Origin: Myxococcales bacterium
GTDB lineage: Bacteria; Myxococcota_A; Bradymonadia; REDH01
Direction: 5' to 3'
DNA length: 46,998 bases
Assembly: GCA_947496715.1 (NCBI GenBank)
Contig: CANMDT010000011.1
Span: forward strand, 1-46,998
In this document: positions 16,073-24,535 of the stretch, one piece after another
Layout: every line of letters starts with the position of its first letter
Position numbering within the stretch: position 1 is the stretch's first letter
Made by a program: the position numbers and the translations under genes
The notes under the pieces: model-generated
What the model saw: only the letters and a program-made list of their open reading frames with translations
Database searches by the model: none
What the model was told of the DNA's origin: nothing

Positions 16073-17890
16073 ATGACGATGGCTGAACGGCTCCCGCCGG
16101 ATCGGAACCGATTGCACCTGCTCGCTGCAGGCTGCGGCGTCGCGGCTTGGCTCTTCTATCTCTGGCGTGCCGCCCCGACCACCTACCTGCTCGACAGCTC
16201 CGAACTGGTGAACGCCACCTGGTCGCTAGGCATCAGCCATCCGCCCGGTCACCCTGCCTTCCACCTGCTCTCCTATCTCGCAGGCTTGGTTCCACTTGGC
16301 CCCTACCCGTGGCGCATCCACCTCTTTGCTGCGACCTGCACCGCTCTGGCAGTATCGCTGCTCCCCCTGATTGCGGATCGCCTTGCTTCGGTTGCAACCC
16401 GGTTTGCACTGCTGACGGTGGGCAGCTTCACGCTTCTCGTCGGGACGTCGACCGCGCTCGTGCTCCAGTCCATCCGCGGTGAGGTCTATAGCCTGCACTT
16501 CCTCGTGGCTGTCGCGACGCTCTGGCTCATGGTCTCGGTCGAACGGCTCGGGCTGCGGGCGCTCACACTCTGTGCGCTGGTGCTCGGCGTGGGGCTGCTG
16601 AACCACCACTACCTCACCTTCTTCCTCTTTCCTGCCGTGCTCGTCTGGCTGCTGCTCGCACGGTTTGGCGGCCGCGCCTCGCTCGCGGGGGTTGCAGCCT
16701 CTTTGGCGGTCGGCCTATCGCTCGTAGCTGGATACGCCGCGCTGGTCGCCCGTGGCGCCGCACGCCCGCACGGGAGCTGGGCTTGGCCCGATAGTTTTCA
16801 GAACCTCTACTGGGTGGTTTCCGCGCAGGCCTTCCAGAAGACGGCGGCGAAGGTGGTGACAGTGGATGTCGGGACCGGACTTACCAATGTGTCGGACCTG
16901 TTCATGCAACAGGTTGGGCCGATGGCGCTGCTGCTGGGCGCAGCAGGACTTGTCGGACTCGCGATCACCAAGCCGCGTCTCGGGCTGCCGCTGAGCGTCG
17001 TGGTGGTCTTCAACATCGCCACGCAGTTCATCTTCGACTTCGACCCTTGGAACCCCGATGTGCTCGGTTACTTCATGGTCTCAGTGGCCGCGCTGGGACT
17101 CGGTGCAGGTTGGCTCCTTCAGCAGCTCGCAGAGGGCGCATCCCGCCCCAACATCATCCGGCTGACGGCTTACGGACTGCTACCACTCACCGCGCTGTTT
17201 TGGGGCCTCGCAGAGGCTGAAGACGGGCGAACCCGCGACCTCGCGGACTACCGCGAGAGCGAGATCTTCCGAGATGCATTCCTGCGCAATGCACCGGCCG
17301 ATTCGCTCTGGGTCACCTCCTACTTCGAGACCGCATTTCAGACCTGGTATGCGCAGGGGCCAGAGGACCAGCGACCAGATCTCGTTCATCTCCACCGCTC
17401 CTTCCGAACCTACGGCCACTACGATGCGATGATCGTAGAAGCGGAACCGAGGCTCGCGCCTGTCCTCGCGGCGGACTCTTCCGTCGCTGCGCTGTCTACC
17501 GCCGGACTCTCTGCCTGGGCATCACGCTCCGCCGTGCGCATGGAGCCAGATGAACTGGTCTCCACCGAAGAGCGTCAACACCTTCTTGCAGGCGAGGGAG
17601 GCCTCGTCTGGCAGGCTTTCTCACCGACAGCTGCGGAGCGGGCAGAGGCCGCAGCACAGGCGCTCACTGCCTGGGAGGATCGGTTCTCCGGGGCCTCCAA
17701 CTTCGAGCTGCAGAGCTCTCGCAACCTCATCTGGTGGAGCGTCGGTTATGCCCGATTTTTGCAGCGCACGGGCGACCCAAAGGCCGCCGCGGGGTTTCTC
17801 GCCATGGCTATCCGCCAGTCCCCAAACGATCCCGTCCTGCTCGGCCTCATGCGCCAACTCTCAGACGGCCGCAAAGGGACCGGGAACTAG
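16073..17890 (+). CDS. DUF2723-type polytopic membrane protein (GT-C-like)
   Basis: 605 residues with about ten membrane segments in the first 380 residues, then a soluble C-terminal part. The LDSSELVNATWSLGISHPPGHPAF region is diagnostic of DUF2723 proteins: an acidic first-loop motif followed by HPPGHP. These resemble GT-C glycosyltransferases that use polyprenyl-phosphate sugars. The gene follows add by 5 nt. Its stop shares the CTAG at 17887-17890 with the convergent GT2 gene. Substrate unknown; glycosyltransferase activity is inferred from the fold family and from the neighbouring polyprenyl-phosphate sugar synthases. Confidence 0.82.
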   Translation: MTMAERLPPDRNRLHLLAAGCGVAAWLFYLWRAAPTTYLLDSSELVNATWSLGISHPPGHPAFHLLSYLAGLVPLGPYPWRIHLFAATCTALAVSLLPLIADRLASVATRFALLTVGSFTLLVGTSTALVLQSIRGEVYSLHFLVAVATLWLMVSVERLGLRALTLCALVLGVGLLNHHYLTFFLFPAVLVWLLLARFGGRASLAGVAASLAVGLSLVAGYAALVARGAARPHGSWAWPDSFQNLYWVVSAQAFQKTAAKVVTVDVGTGLTNVSDLFMQQVGPMALLLGAAGLVGLAITKPRLGLPLSVVVVFNIATQFIFDFDPWNPDVLGYFMVSVAALGLGAGWLLQQLAEGASRPNIIRLTAYGLLPLTALFWGLAEAEDGRTRDLADYRESEIFRDAFLRNAPADSLWVTSYFETAFQTWYAQGPEDQRPDLVHLHRSFRTYGHYDAMIVEAEPRLAPVLAADSSVAALSTAGLSAWASRSAVRMEPDELVSTEERQHLLAGEGGLVWQAFSPTAAERAEAAAQALTAWEDRFSGASNFELQSSRNLIWWSVGYARFLQRTGDPKAAAGFLAMAIRQSPNDPVLLGLMRQLSDGRKGTGN

Positions 17891-18594
17891 CCCAGCTTCC
17901 ACTTGAGGCGGAGGACCTGGACGAGCGCCTCTCTGGCAATCTCGGCCGACATCTTCGACACACCCGCAACGCGATCGGGGAAGACGATGGGGATCTCCAC
18001 GAGCCGGAGGCCGGCCCGGTGGACGCGGTACTTCAGCTCAATCTGGAAGCAGTAGCCGGTGGAGAAGACCTCGCCGAGCTGGATCTGCTCAAGCGCCTCG
18101 CGGCGGTAGCAGACGAAGCCGGCTGTCAGGTCTTGGATGGGGAGTCCGAGGATGGTGCGCGCATAGAGGCCGCCTCCACGCGAGATGAGCCGGCGCGAGA
18201 GTCCCCAGTCGACCGTCCCGCCGCCTTCCACATAGCGGGAGCCGATGACCATGTCGGCGTTCTCCGAAGCATCGATCATGGGCTGCAGATACTTGGGGTC
18301 GTGGCTGAAGTCGGCGTCCATCTCGAAGATGCGCTGGTAGTCCCGCTCGAGGGCGAAGGCGAAGCCGGCCAGGTAGGCGGTGCCGAGGCCAAGTTTGCCG
18401 GAGCGGCGGAGGAGGTGGATGCGGGGGTCGGCCTTGCATCGGGCCTCGACGAGGTCGCCGGTTCCGTCGGGCGAACCGTCATCGACGACGAGGATCTCAA
18501 CATCGGGCACCGCCGCCTGAACCTCCGTCAGTATGCGCTCGATGTTCTCCCGCTCATTGTAGGTTGGGATGATGATGAGCGTCTTGGGATTCAT
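17887..18594 (-). CDS. Polyprenyl-phosphate mannosyltransferase (DPM1-like GT2)
   Basis: GT-A glycosyltransferase, 235 residues, of the dolichol-phosphate-mannose synthase type without membrane segments. It starts with the canonical TLIIIPTYNERENI, carries VVDDGSPDGT (nucleotide binding) and the DAD motif (EMDADFSHDP), and the SGYCFQIEL-like region reads STGYCFQIELKY. Expected reaction: transfer of a hexose, probably mannose, from a nucleotide sugar to polyprenyl phosphate on the cytoplasmic face. The ATG at 18594 overlaps the asnB stop as ATGA. It is the last gene of the GT2-asnB-GT2 operon. Confidence 0.9.
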   Translation of the reverse strand: MNPKTLIIIPTYNERENIERILTEVQAAVPDVEILVVDDGSPDGTGDLVEARCKADPRIHLLRRSGKLGLGTAYLAGFAFALERDYQRIFEMDADFSHDPKYLQPMIDASENADMVIGSRYVEGGGTVDWGLSRRLISRGGGLYARTILGLPIQDLTAGFVCYRREALEQIQLGEVFSTGYCFQIELKYRVHRAGLRLVEIPIVFPDRVAGVSKMSAEIAREALVQVLRLKWKLG

Positions 18595-20519
18595 GCCATT
18601 GCCTCCGTGCCGGGCGCGGAGACTGTCACACCCCACCGCTGCCGCCAAGCCTCAAACATCATGAGGGTCCAGAGCTGTTTACGGTGGTCGAATGTACCAG
18701 CCTCGTGTTCGGCCATGAGTCGCTCCACGACCATTGGATCAAAAACACCCGCGGAAGCCAGTCGGTCGTGGCTGAGTAGGTCGCGCATCTGCCCTCGGAG
18801 CGGCCCCTTGAGCCAGGCGGCGACAGGCATTCCGAAGCCCTTCTTCTTCCGCGCCGTGACCACCGGCGGCAGCATGGGGCCGACAGCCTGTTTCAGCACC
18901 CACTTGGCCTTCAATCCCCTGCCCATCTTGAGGTGGGAGGGCATGCGCGCGACGAGCTTCAGCATCTCGGGGTCGAGAAAGGCGGAGCGGGCCTCGAGGC
19001 CTGCCGCCATGCTCGCCCGGTCCACCTTGGTGAGAATGTCCTCGGCAAGGTAGGTTCGGATGTAGGCGTTTGAGAGCCGTTGGCGGTGGTCTCGCCCCTG
19101 CGGCGCATCGTAGTGGACCCCCATGATGGCGAAGATCTCGTCGGCGTTGAGCAGCCGGCGTCGGTCGCGCGCGAGCGGCTGCGGGCCGGCGTCGGGCAGG
19201 AAGGAGCTGAGCCAGCGCACGTGGCGCTCGACGCCCGGCGAACCTGCGCCGCGCAAGAAGGACTTGGCGACAAAGTCCAGGCTGAAGTTCCCTGTGCTGA
19301 CCGGCATGGCGCGCACCAGCCGCTCGGTGAGTCGTTGGAGCGGCTTCGGGAGCCTAGCATAGGGAGCTGCAACTTCATCGGCGCGGAAGGTCTCGTAGCC
19401 CAGAAAAAGTTCGTCGCCGCCATCGCCGCCAAGGGCGACCTTGACATGCTCGCGGGTGAACTTGGAGAGCAGGTGGGTGGGGAGCAGGCTGGCGTCACCG
19501 AAGGGCTCGTCCATGTGGCCCATCATGGCCGGAACGAGGTCGAGGAGATCCGACGTACCGAACCGGCGCACATGGTGGGTTGTACCGAGCGCCTCCGCGA
19601 CCGCCGATGCATACTGCGACTCGTCAAACGAGGGATCGTCAAAGGCAATGGAGAAGGTCTGGAGCGCGCCGCGGGGCATGTCGGCGCTCAGGAGCGCGGC
19701 GATGGCGGAAGAGTCTACGCCGCCCGAGAGGAAGACCCCGATCGGCACATCGGCCATGGTCCTCGCCCGCACCGACGCGAGCAGCACCTGCTTGGTCTGC
19801 AGGATCCATTCATCGTCGGTCAGATCAAGCTGCTCCGACTGGCAGAAATCGCTCTCGCAGAAGGGCTCGATGGTCAACCGACCGGCCTCCCAAACCAGCG
19901 CGGTGCCGGGCTCCAGTTTTTGCACGCCCTCCACCGCGGCGTGGGGCCAAGGAACATACTCGTAGGTCAGATACAGCTCGAGCGCCGCCTGCGAAATGCG
20001 GCGTGTGCAGCCTGGATGCGCCATGAGCGCGCGGAGCTCGCTCCCGAACCAGAGCGAACCATCGGGCAGGTGCATGTAGTAGAGCGGCTTCTCGCCAAAA
20101 CGGTCGCGTGCAAGCCGGCCGCGTCGATGAGCGGGGTCCCACACCGCGTAGGCAAACATGCCGTTGAGCTTGGCCGGCAGGCCCGCTCCCCAGGCATGAG
20201 CGCCATGCACGAGCACCTCGGTGTCGGAGGAGGTTTCGAACCGGTAACCCCGCTGCTCGAGCTCCACCCGAAGGGCCATGTGGTTGTAGATTTCGCCGTT
20301 GAAGCAGACCGTTGTCCTGTGTGTCGCTGCCCGCATGGGCTGCGCTCCGCCTTCGAGGTCTACGATGGCGAGCCTGCGGTGGCCGAAGGCAAATCCCTCT
20401 CCGAGCAGCAGCCCTTCACCGTCCGGCCCTCGGTGGGCCAGCGAGTCCGTCATGCGGCGAAGCACCGCCTCGTCGTGGGCGGAGGGAGCGACGAAGAAGC
20501 CGCCGGCGATGCCGCACAC
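18591..20519 (-). CDS. asnB: Asparagine synthetase (glutamine-hydrolysing)
   Basis: 642 residues. The GTG start at 20519 is fixed because the glutaminase nucleophile must be Cys2 (MCGIAGG). The class II amidotransferase domain (about 1-210) shows LAHRGPDGEG, FNGEIYNH and RDRFGEKPLY. The synthetase domain shows the pyrophosphate loop FLSGGVDSS. AAGGAG precedes the start by 5 nt. Its place between two polyprenyl-phosphate glycosyltransferases is typical of surface-polysaccharide loci, where AsnB-type enzymes may amidate a glycan or peptide acid and not make free asparagine; this is inference. Confidence 0.93.
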   Translation of the reverse strand: MCGIAGGFFVAPSAHDEAVLRRMTDSLAHRGPDGEGLLLGEGFAFGHRRLAIVDLEGGAQPMRAATHRTTVCFNGEIYNHMALRVELEQRGYRFETSSDTEVLVHGAHAWGAGLPAKLNGMFAYAVWDPAHRRGRLARDRFGEKPLYYMHLPDGSLWFGSELRALMAHPGCTRRISQAALELYLTYEYVPWPHAAVEGVQKLEPGTALVWEAGRLTIEPFCESDFCQSEQLDLTDDEWILQTKQVLLASVRARTMADVPIGVFLSGGVDSSAIAALLSADMPRGALQTFSIAFDDPSFDESQYASAVAEALGTTHHVRRFGTSDLLDLVPAMMGHMDEPFGDASLLPTHLLSKFTREHVKVALGGDGGDELFLGYETFRADEVAAPYARLPKPLQRLTERLVRAMPVSTGNFSLDFVAKSFLRGAGSPGVERHVRWLSSFLPDAGPQPLARDRRRLLNADEIFAIMGVHYDAPQGRDHRQRLSNAYIRTYLAEDILTKVDRASMAAGLEARSAFLDPEMLKLVARMPSHLKMGRGLKAKWVLKQAVGPMLPPVVTARKKKGFGMPVAAWLKGPLRGQMRDLLSHDRLASAGVFDPMVVERLMAEHEAGTFDHRKQLWTLMMFEAWRQRWGVTVSAPGTEAMA

Positions 20520-20521
20520 AG

Positions 20522-21493
20522 CTACTCCTTCGCGCCGGCGGCCGGTGCAGGGTTCAGCACCGAACGGACGAGGTAGATCTGCTTGCCCTGCGCCTCATGG
20601 TAGGTGCGAATGATGATCTCCGCGAGCAGCCCCATCATGACCAGCATCAGACCGATGGTGACGAGGAAGGTGGAGAGGAGCAGGAGCGACATGTTGTGCT
20701 GGAAGGGTGGTGCGTTCCAGATGAATCGGCCCACAACGACACCGAGCGCGACGGCGGATCCCAAGCCGGCGAGAATCAGCCCGATGCCCCCGAAGAGGTA
20801 GATGGGTTTGGTTGCGTAGTTGCTCAGGAACTTCACGGTCAGCAGGTCGAGGAGGACCTTGAAGGTCCGGTTGATGCCATACTTGGAGACGCCGAACTGC
20901 CGCGCTCGGTGGTTGACCACAATCTCGGCGACGCGGCCTCCGGCCCACGATGCGTAGATGGGGACAAACCGGTGCATCTCGCCGTAGAGTCGGATGTCGC
21001 GGATGACCTCTGCGCGATAGGCTTTGAGGCTGCAACCGTAGTCGTGGAGTTTCACTCCGGTCCAGGCGGAGATGAGCCGGTTGGCGAGGACCGAGGGGAG
21101 TCGCCGGCTCCAAAACAGGTCCTGCCTGGACTTGCGCCAGCCGCTGACCACATCGTAGCCCTCATCGAGTTTGGCGATGAGGCGCGGTATGTCTGCCGGG
21201 TCGTTCTGGAGGTCGGCGTCGAGCGGGATGTAGATGTCGCCGGTCGCATGCGCGATGGCGGCAGCGAGCGCCGCGGTCTGGCCAAAGTTCTTCCGGAATC
21301 GGACAACGCGGCAGCGCGGGTCGGCCGCTGCGATGGCGGTAAGGACCTCAAAGGAGCGATCGGTAGAGCCGTCATCAACGAGCACGACCTCAACATCGAG
21401 GGCGAACTGCTTGGCCATGGCATCTATCTGCCCGTGCAGCAGCCAGAGGTTCTCCTCCTCGTTGAACACGGGAATGAGCAGCGACAGTTTCAT
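20522..21493 (-). CDS. Polyprenyl-phosphate glycosyltransferase with two C-terminal TM helices
   Basis: GT2 enzyme of the ArnC/GtrB/DPM type, 323 residues. The catalytic domain (about 1-215) has LIPVFNEEENL, VVLVDDGSTDRS, the LDADLQNDP acceptor/metal motif and the Q-x-x-R-type GINRTFKV region near the membrane. Two membrane segments follow at about 235-260 and 270-298, the usual architecture of flippase-linked glucosyl/aminoarabinosyl transferases. It is the first gene of the operon with asnB. Its promoter must lie in the 190-bp gap shared with the ECF/CarH cassette. The sugar is not known. Confidence 0.9.
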   Translation of the reverse strand: MKLSLLIPVFNEEENLWLLHGQIDAMAKQFALDVEVVLVDDGSTDRSFEVLTAIAAADPRCRVVRFRKNFGQTAALAAAIAHATGDIYIPLDADLQNDPADIPRLIAKLDEGYDVVSGWRKSRQDLFWSRRLPSVLANRLISAWTGVKLHDYGCSLKAYRAEVIRDIRLYGEMHRFVPIYASWAGGRVAEIVVNHRARQFGVSKYGINRTFKVLLDLLTVKFLSNYATKPIYLFGGIGLILAGLGSAVALGVVVGRFIWNAPPFQHNMSLLLLSTFLVTIGLMLVMMGLLAEIIIRTYHEAQGKQIYLVRSVLNPAPAAGAKE

Positions 21494-21599
21494 GGGAACG
21501 ATCTTTCGCGAGGGAACGCCGACGGCAGGTAGGCGGCGTAACAGAGGCTAACCCGTTGTTCAACTTGACCTAGCGGCGAGAGGAGAGGCGGAGACAATG

Positions 21600-21659
21600 C
21601 TGTTCATTACCTATTCGAAGTGTTGACATGGAGGTGAAAACTGTTCATTAACTGTCCAT
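21600..21659 (+). repeat. CTGTYCAT repeats, possible CarH operator
   Basis: CTGTTCATTA occurs at 21600-21609 and again at 21641-21650, followed 11 bp on by CTGTCCATCA (21652-21661). GTGTTGAC at 21620-21627 fits the same looser pattern. Read on the other strand these units have the form nTnnACAn, which from memory is the 11-bp direct-repeat unit bound by CarH. They lie over the -35/-10 region of the ECF-CarH cassette, where a repressor would sit. The 11-bp spacing holds for the last two units only. Confidence 0.45.
21623..21651 (+). promoter_or_regulatory. Candidate promoter of the ECF sigma/CarH cassette
   Basis: -35 TTGACA (21623-21628) is perfect; 17 bp on, the -10 CATTAA (21646-21651) is poor. 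The transcript would start near 21658, about 26 nt before the ATG at 21684. The -10 lies inside the CTGTTCATTA repeat, as expected for a repressor-controlled promoter. Because the cassette encodes an ECF sigma factor, a promoter read by that sigma is the alternative. Confidence 0.4.
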
Positions 21660-21683
21660 CACTTTCCCAACTCGGGTGTTGCC

Positions 21684-22241
21684 ATGACCGACATTGAACT
21701 CCTCCAAGCCCTCCGCCGCCGTGACCCGAACGCAGCTCGCGCCCTCTATGATGGCTACCGAGACCGCGTCTTTGCTGTGACTGTGCGCATCCTTCGGGAT
21801 GAGTGGGACGCCGAAGAGGCGACCAACGATGCCCTGTTCACTGTGGTGAACAAGATCGACCTCTTTCACGAGCAATGTGCTCTGTGGAGTTGGATTTACC
21901 GAGTGGCTGAGAACTGCGCGAGGATGAAGCTGCGGACATTCAAGCGCCGCCCGATTCTCGTAGAGAGCGACACGCTAAGCGCGATGATGGCGCCGGCCGC
22001 GATGGAGAACAGGTCGGATCGCCCCGACGACCAGCTCCGCGAGAGGCGTTGCATCGAGGCCTACGCAGCAGGCCTGATGGAGATTGAGGAGACCAACCGC
22101 AGCCTCTACGTGGCGATGGATCTCGACGGCCGCTCCAAGGAGGAGGTGGCCGCAGAGCTTTCGCTCACGATTCCAGCACTCAAGGCCCGCCTGCACCGCG
22201 TCCGTGAGGGCCTCAAGGCGCGGATGCTCGCGGCAGCCTGA
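21684..22241 (+). CDS. ECF-type RNA polymerase sigma factor
   Basis: 185 residues with the two-domain layout of extracytoplasmic-function sigma factors. Sigma region 2 spans about 15-85 (DAEEATNDALFTVVNKI, then WIYRVAENCARMKLR). Sigma region 4 spans about 128-182 (DGRSKEEVAAELSLTIPALKARLHRVRE), a helix-turn-helix that reads the -35 element. No anti-sigma gene lies beside it. Instead the next gene, 8 nt downstream, is a CarH-like regulator, an arrangement known from LitR/LitS of Streptomyces and related to CarQ control in Myxococcus. Expected job: switch on light-response genes elsewhere. Confidence 0.88.
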   Translation: MTDIELLQALRRRDPNAARALYDGYRDRVFAVTVRILRDEWDAEEATNDALFTVVNKIDLFHEQCALWSWIYRVAENCARMKLRTFKRRPILVESDTLSAMMAPAAMENRSDRPDDQLRERRCIEAYAAGLMEIEETNRSLYVAMDLDGRSKEEVAAELSLTIPALKARLHRVREGLKARMLAAA

Positions 22242-22249
22242 GGCAGCTC

Positions 22250-23185
22250 ATGCTCACGCCTCTCCTCAGCATCGGCGCAGTCTCAAAGGCCTGCGACGTC
22301 CCGGTTGAGACGCTCCGGACCTGGGAGCGCCGTTATGGCTTCCCCGTCGCCACGCGTACTCCTGGCGGGCAGCGTATCTACCAACCTGCGACCGTGGAGC
22401 TCCTGCTGCAGGCGAAGCGGTCCATCGACTCAGGTCTCCGTCCGGCGCAGGCCTTCGAGCGCATCATCGCAGGGAGGGAGGCGGCAGAGCCGCAGGAGGG
22501 AATCAGGCCGCTGCCTACCGTGGTTTGCGACGCTCCACCCTGCACCGAGTCCGACGCAGAGACCGATGCGTTGGTCTCGCGCTGGCTCCGCGCGGCGACC
22601 CTCTTCGACTCGGCGACCCTGGCGCATGGCTTCGCAGCGGAATGGCGCAAGCTCGGTCTCTTCGACTTTCTGGAGCGGCGCATTCATCCCTTCATCGTCG
22701 CCATCGGCGAGGCCTGGATGCGTGATGAACTCAGCATCCCGCACGAACACTTTGCTTCGGACCGAATCATCGACTTTCTCGGTACGATTTGGCGTCCGCT
22801 CTCTGATGCCTCGACGGGTCCCGTGCTGGTTGGTGCCACCATGCCCATGGAGCAGCACGCGGTGGGCCTTCACATGGCTGCCGTGACGGCTGCCGCCGCG
22901 GGCTGTAGAATTGCCTACCTCGGGCTCGATACGCCCGTGGTCGAGATTGCGAAGGCCGCTCGTCAGGCTGAGGCTTCGGTCTTCATCAGCGTCTCGGTGA
23001 CGACGCCGCGCCCACTCGTGCTGGAGCAGGTGCGGGAGCTTCGCCGCCACCTCACTTCGCGAAACCAACTCGCCATCGGCGGCGGCGGCGCGAGGTTGGA
23101 CATCGAAGGGGTGGCCCTGCCCCAGAGTTTCCGCGCCTTCTTTCTCTGGTGCGAGTCACAACCTCTGCCGCGCCCCGTTCGCTAG
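22250..23185 (+). CDS. MerR-family B12-binding light-responsive repressor (CarH/LitR-like)
   Basis: 311 residues. A MerR DNA-binding domain is at 5-75 (IGAVSKACDVPVETLRTWERRYGF). A four-helix B12-cap domain is at about 105-185 and a cobalamin-binding Rossmann domain at about 190-305. Residues that mark an adenosylcobalamin photoreceptor are present: Trp156-x9-Glu166-His167, matching W-x9-EH of CarH, and the lower-ligand motif E201-x-H203-x-x-G206. Family knowledge: the dark tetramer represses, and light breaks the Co-C bond and releases DNA. GAGG of the ribosome site overlaps the stop of the sigma gene. Operator repeats lie at 21600-21659. Confidence 0.9.
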   Translation: MLTPLLSIGAVSKACDVPVETLRTWERRYGFPVATRTPGGQRIYQPATVELLLQAKRSIDSGLRPAQAFERIIAGREAAEPQEGIRPLPTVVCDAPPCTESDAETDALVSRWLRAATLFDSATLAHGFAAEWRKLGLFDFLERRIHPFIVAIGEAWMRDELSIPHEHFASDRIIDFLGTIWRPLSDASTGPVLVGATMPMEQHAVGLHMAAVTAAAAGCRIAYLGLDTPVVEIAKAARQAEASVFISVSVTTPRPLVLEQVRELRRHLTSRNQLAIGGGGARLDIEGVALPQSFRAFFLWCESQPLPRPVR

Positions 23186-23217
23186 CCTGCTCCACCTTTG
23201 GCTTGCACGCGGAGGCG

Positions 23218-24531
23218 ATGCCCCGTAGTCGCGCGCTCATCATGTCTGACCTGATGCCACTGCACCCGACCGAGCGCCTCATCTCCCGCCTCACGCTCGC
23301 CGTGGTCACGGCTTGGCTGGTGTTGTGCGCCATCCAGCCTCACATGCCCGTCAACCCCGCGAGCCGTTTGGCAGCCATTCAGGCGCTGGTGGAACAACGC
23401 ACCTGGGCCATCGACGGGGTTTCGCTCGGCTCGATGACCATCGACAAGGTCTTCCTCAACGGCCACTTCTACAGCAGCAAGCCGCCCGTTCTCAACTTCG
23501 TCGGCGCGGTGCTCTACGCGGTCGTCAAGCCGTTGACCGGTTGGACCTTCGACACCCACCTCTTCCAGCTCGGCTCGCTGTTCGGCATCCTGCTCGGCAC
23601 GCTCCCGTGGCTCTTGGGGGTGCTCCTCTTCCACCGGCTGCTTCGTCTGACGGTGGGTTCGTGGCAGGTCCGAACGGTGTCGATGGTGGCCATCACGCTC
23701 AGTTCGTTGGCGACCGCCTACGGTGCGACCTTCAACAACCATGTGGTCGGCTTCGTGCTGGTGTTCGCGATGTGGGAGCGCTGGTTTCCGGCCTTCCGCG
23801 GCGAGGCGCTGTCGGGCTCTCGGCTTGCGCTCGGAGCGCTCGCGGGCAGTTTCGCGATTGCCTGCGAGCTTACGAGCGGCGCGGTAGTTGCCGCATCTGT
23901 AGCCATGCTTCTGCCGGCGCTCTACCGAGATCGTGCATGGGGGCGACTCGCCGGGCTGAGCCTTCTCTTGGCCTCCCTGCCGCTGGTACAGGTTGCGATT
24001 CACTGGAACCAGTCCGGTTCTCCGGTGCCGATCCAGTTTCAGGATCCGGCATGGAAGTATCCCGGCTCCTACTGGAAGAACCCCGTTGAATTCGACGCGC
24101 TCAACGAGCCGCTGCCCGTCTATGCTTTTCACTCCCTGTTCGGCCATCACGGGCTGTTCAGTCTGACGCCTTGGCTGCTGCTATCGGCAGGATGGTTCAC
24201 GGCCCGCCCCACCGAAGGTCGGGAGCGCGCGGCTTGGTATGCTGGCTGGTTCATCCTTATCGCGATGGTGGGCTTCTATCTGTACCGAACCAACAACTAC
24301 GGGGGCCGGTGTGTCGGTTTTCGCTGGTTCATCCTGCTGCAACCCATGATGTTTCTGGCTGCGGCCCGCGTGCTTGACAGAGAGGGGCCGTTACTTCGGC
24401 GCCCTGTCCTGCTGGGCCTGTTGATCGGCGCGGGCGCCATCAGCGCGCTCGGAGGGGCCATCAACCCCTGGGAAGAGGGGCTGGTACATGCCATCTTCCG
24501 CGCAATCGGGGCGGGCAGCGTCGACGGATAG
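23218..24531 (+). CDS. Polytopic membrane protein, GT-C glycosyltransferase-like
   Basis: 437 residues with about ten hydrophobic segments. Near the first periplasmic loop it reads FLNGHFYSSKPPVLNFVG: the SKPP motif resembles the loop of PMT/ArnT (GT39/GT83) enzymes that use polyprenyl-phosphate sugars. The typical acidic DE motif is not obvious, so activity is inferred. The ATG at 23218 has GGAGG close upstream; ATG 23242 is an alternative. It follows the CarH-like gene by 32 bp on the same strand and might share its transcript. The frame upstream of 23218 overlaps carH and is not used. Confidence 0.72.
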   Translation: MPRSRALIMSDLMPLHPTERLISRLTLAVVTAWLVLCAIQPHMPVNPASRLAAIQALVEQRTWAIDGVSLGSMTIDKVFLNGHFYSSKPPVLNFVGAVLYAVVKPLTGWTFDTHLFQLGSLFGILLGTLPWLLGVLLFHRLLRLTVGSWQVRTVSMVAITLSSLATAYGATFNNHVVGFVLVFAMWERWFPAFRGEALSGSRLALGALAGSFAIACELTSGAVVAASVAMLLPALYRDRAWGRLAGLSLLLASLPLVQVAIHWNQSGSPVPIQFQDPAWKYPGSYWKNPVEFDALNEPLPVYAFHSLFGHHGLFSLTPWLLLSAGWFTARPTEGRERAAWYAGWFILIAMVGFYLYRTNNYGGRCVGFRWFILLQPMMFLAAARVLDREGPLLRRPVLLGLLIGAGAISALGGAINPWEEGLVHAIFRAIGAGSVDG

Positions 24532-24535
24532 CCCG

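Noticed and set aside
17734-19053. 439-codon open frame on the plus strand
   Set aside because: Antisense of the DPM1-like gene and the asnB end; no domain, no ribosome site.
19080-20576. 498-codon open frame on the plus strand
   Set aside because: Antisense of asnB, which has all catalytic motifs. The translated product has no recognisable domain.
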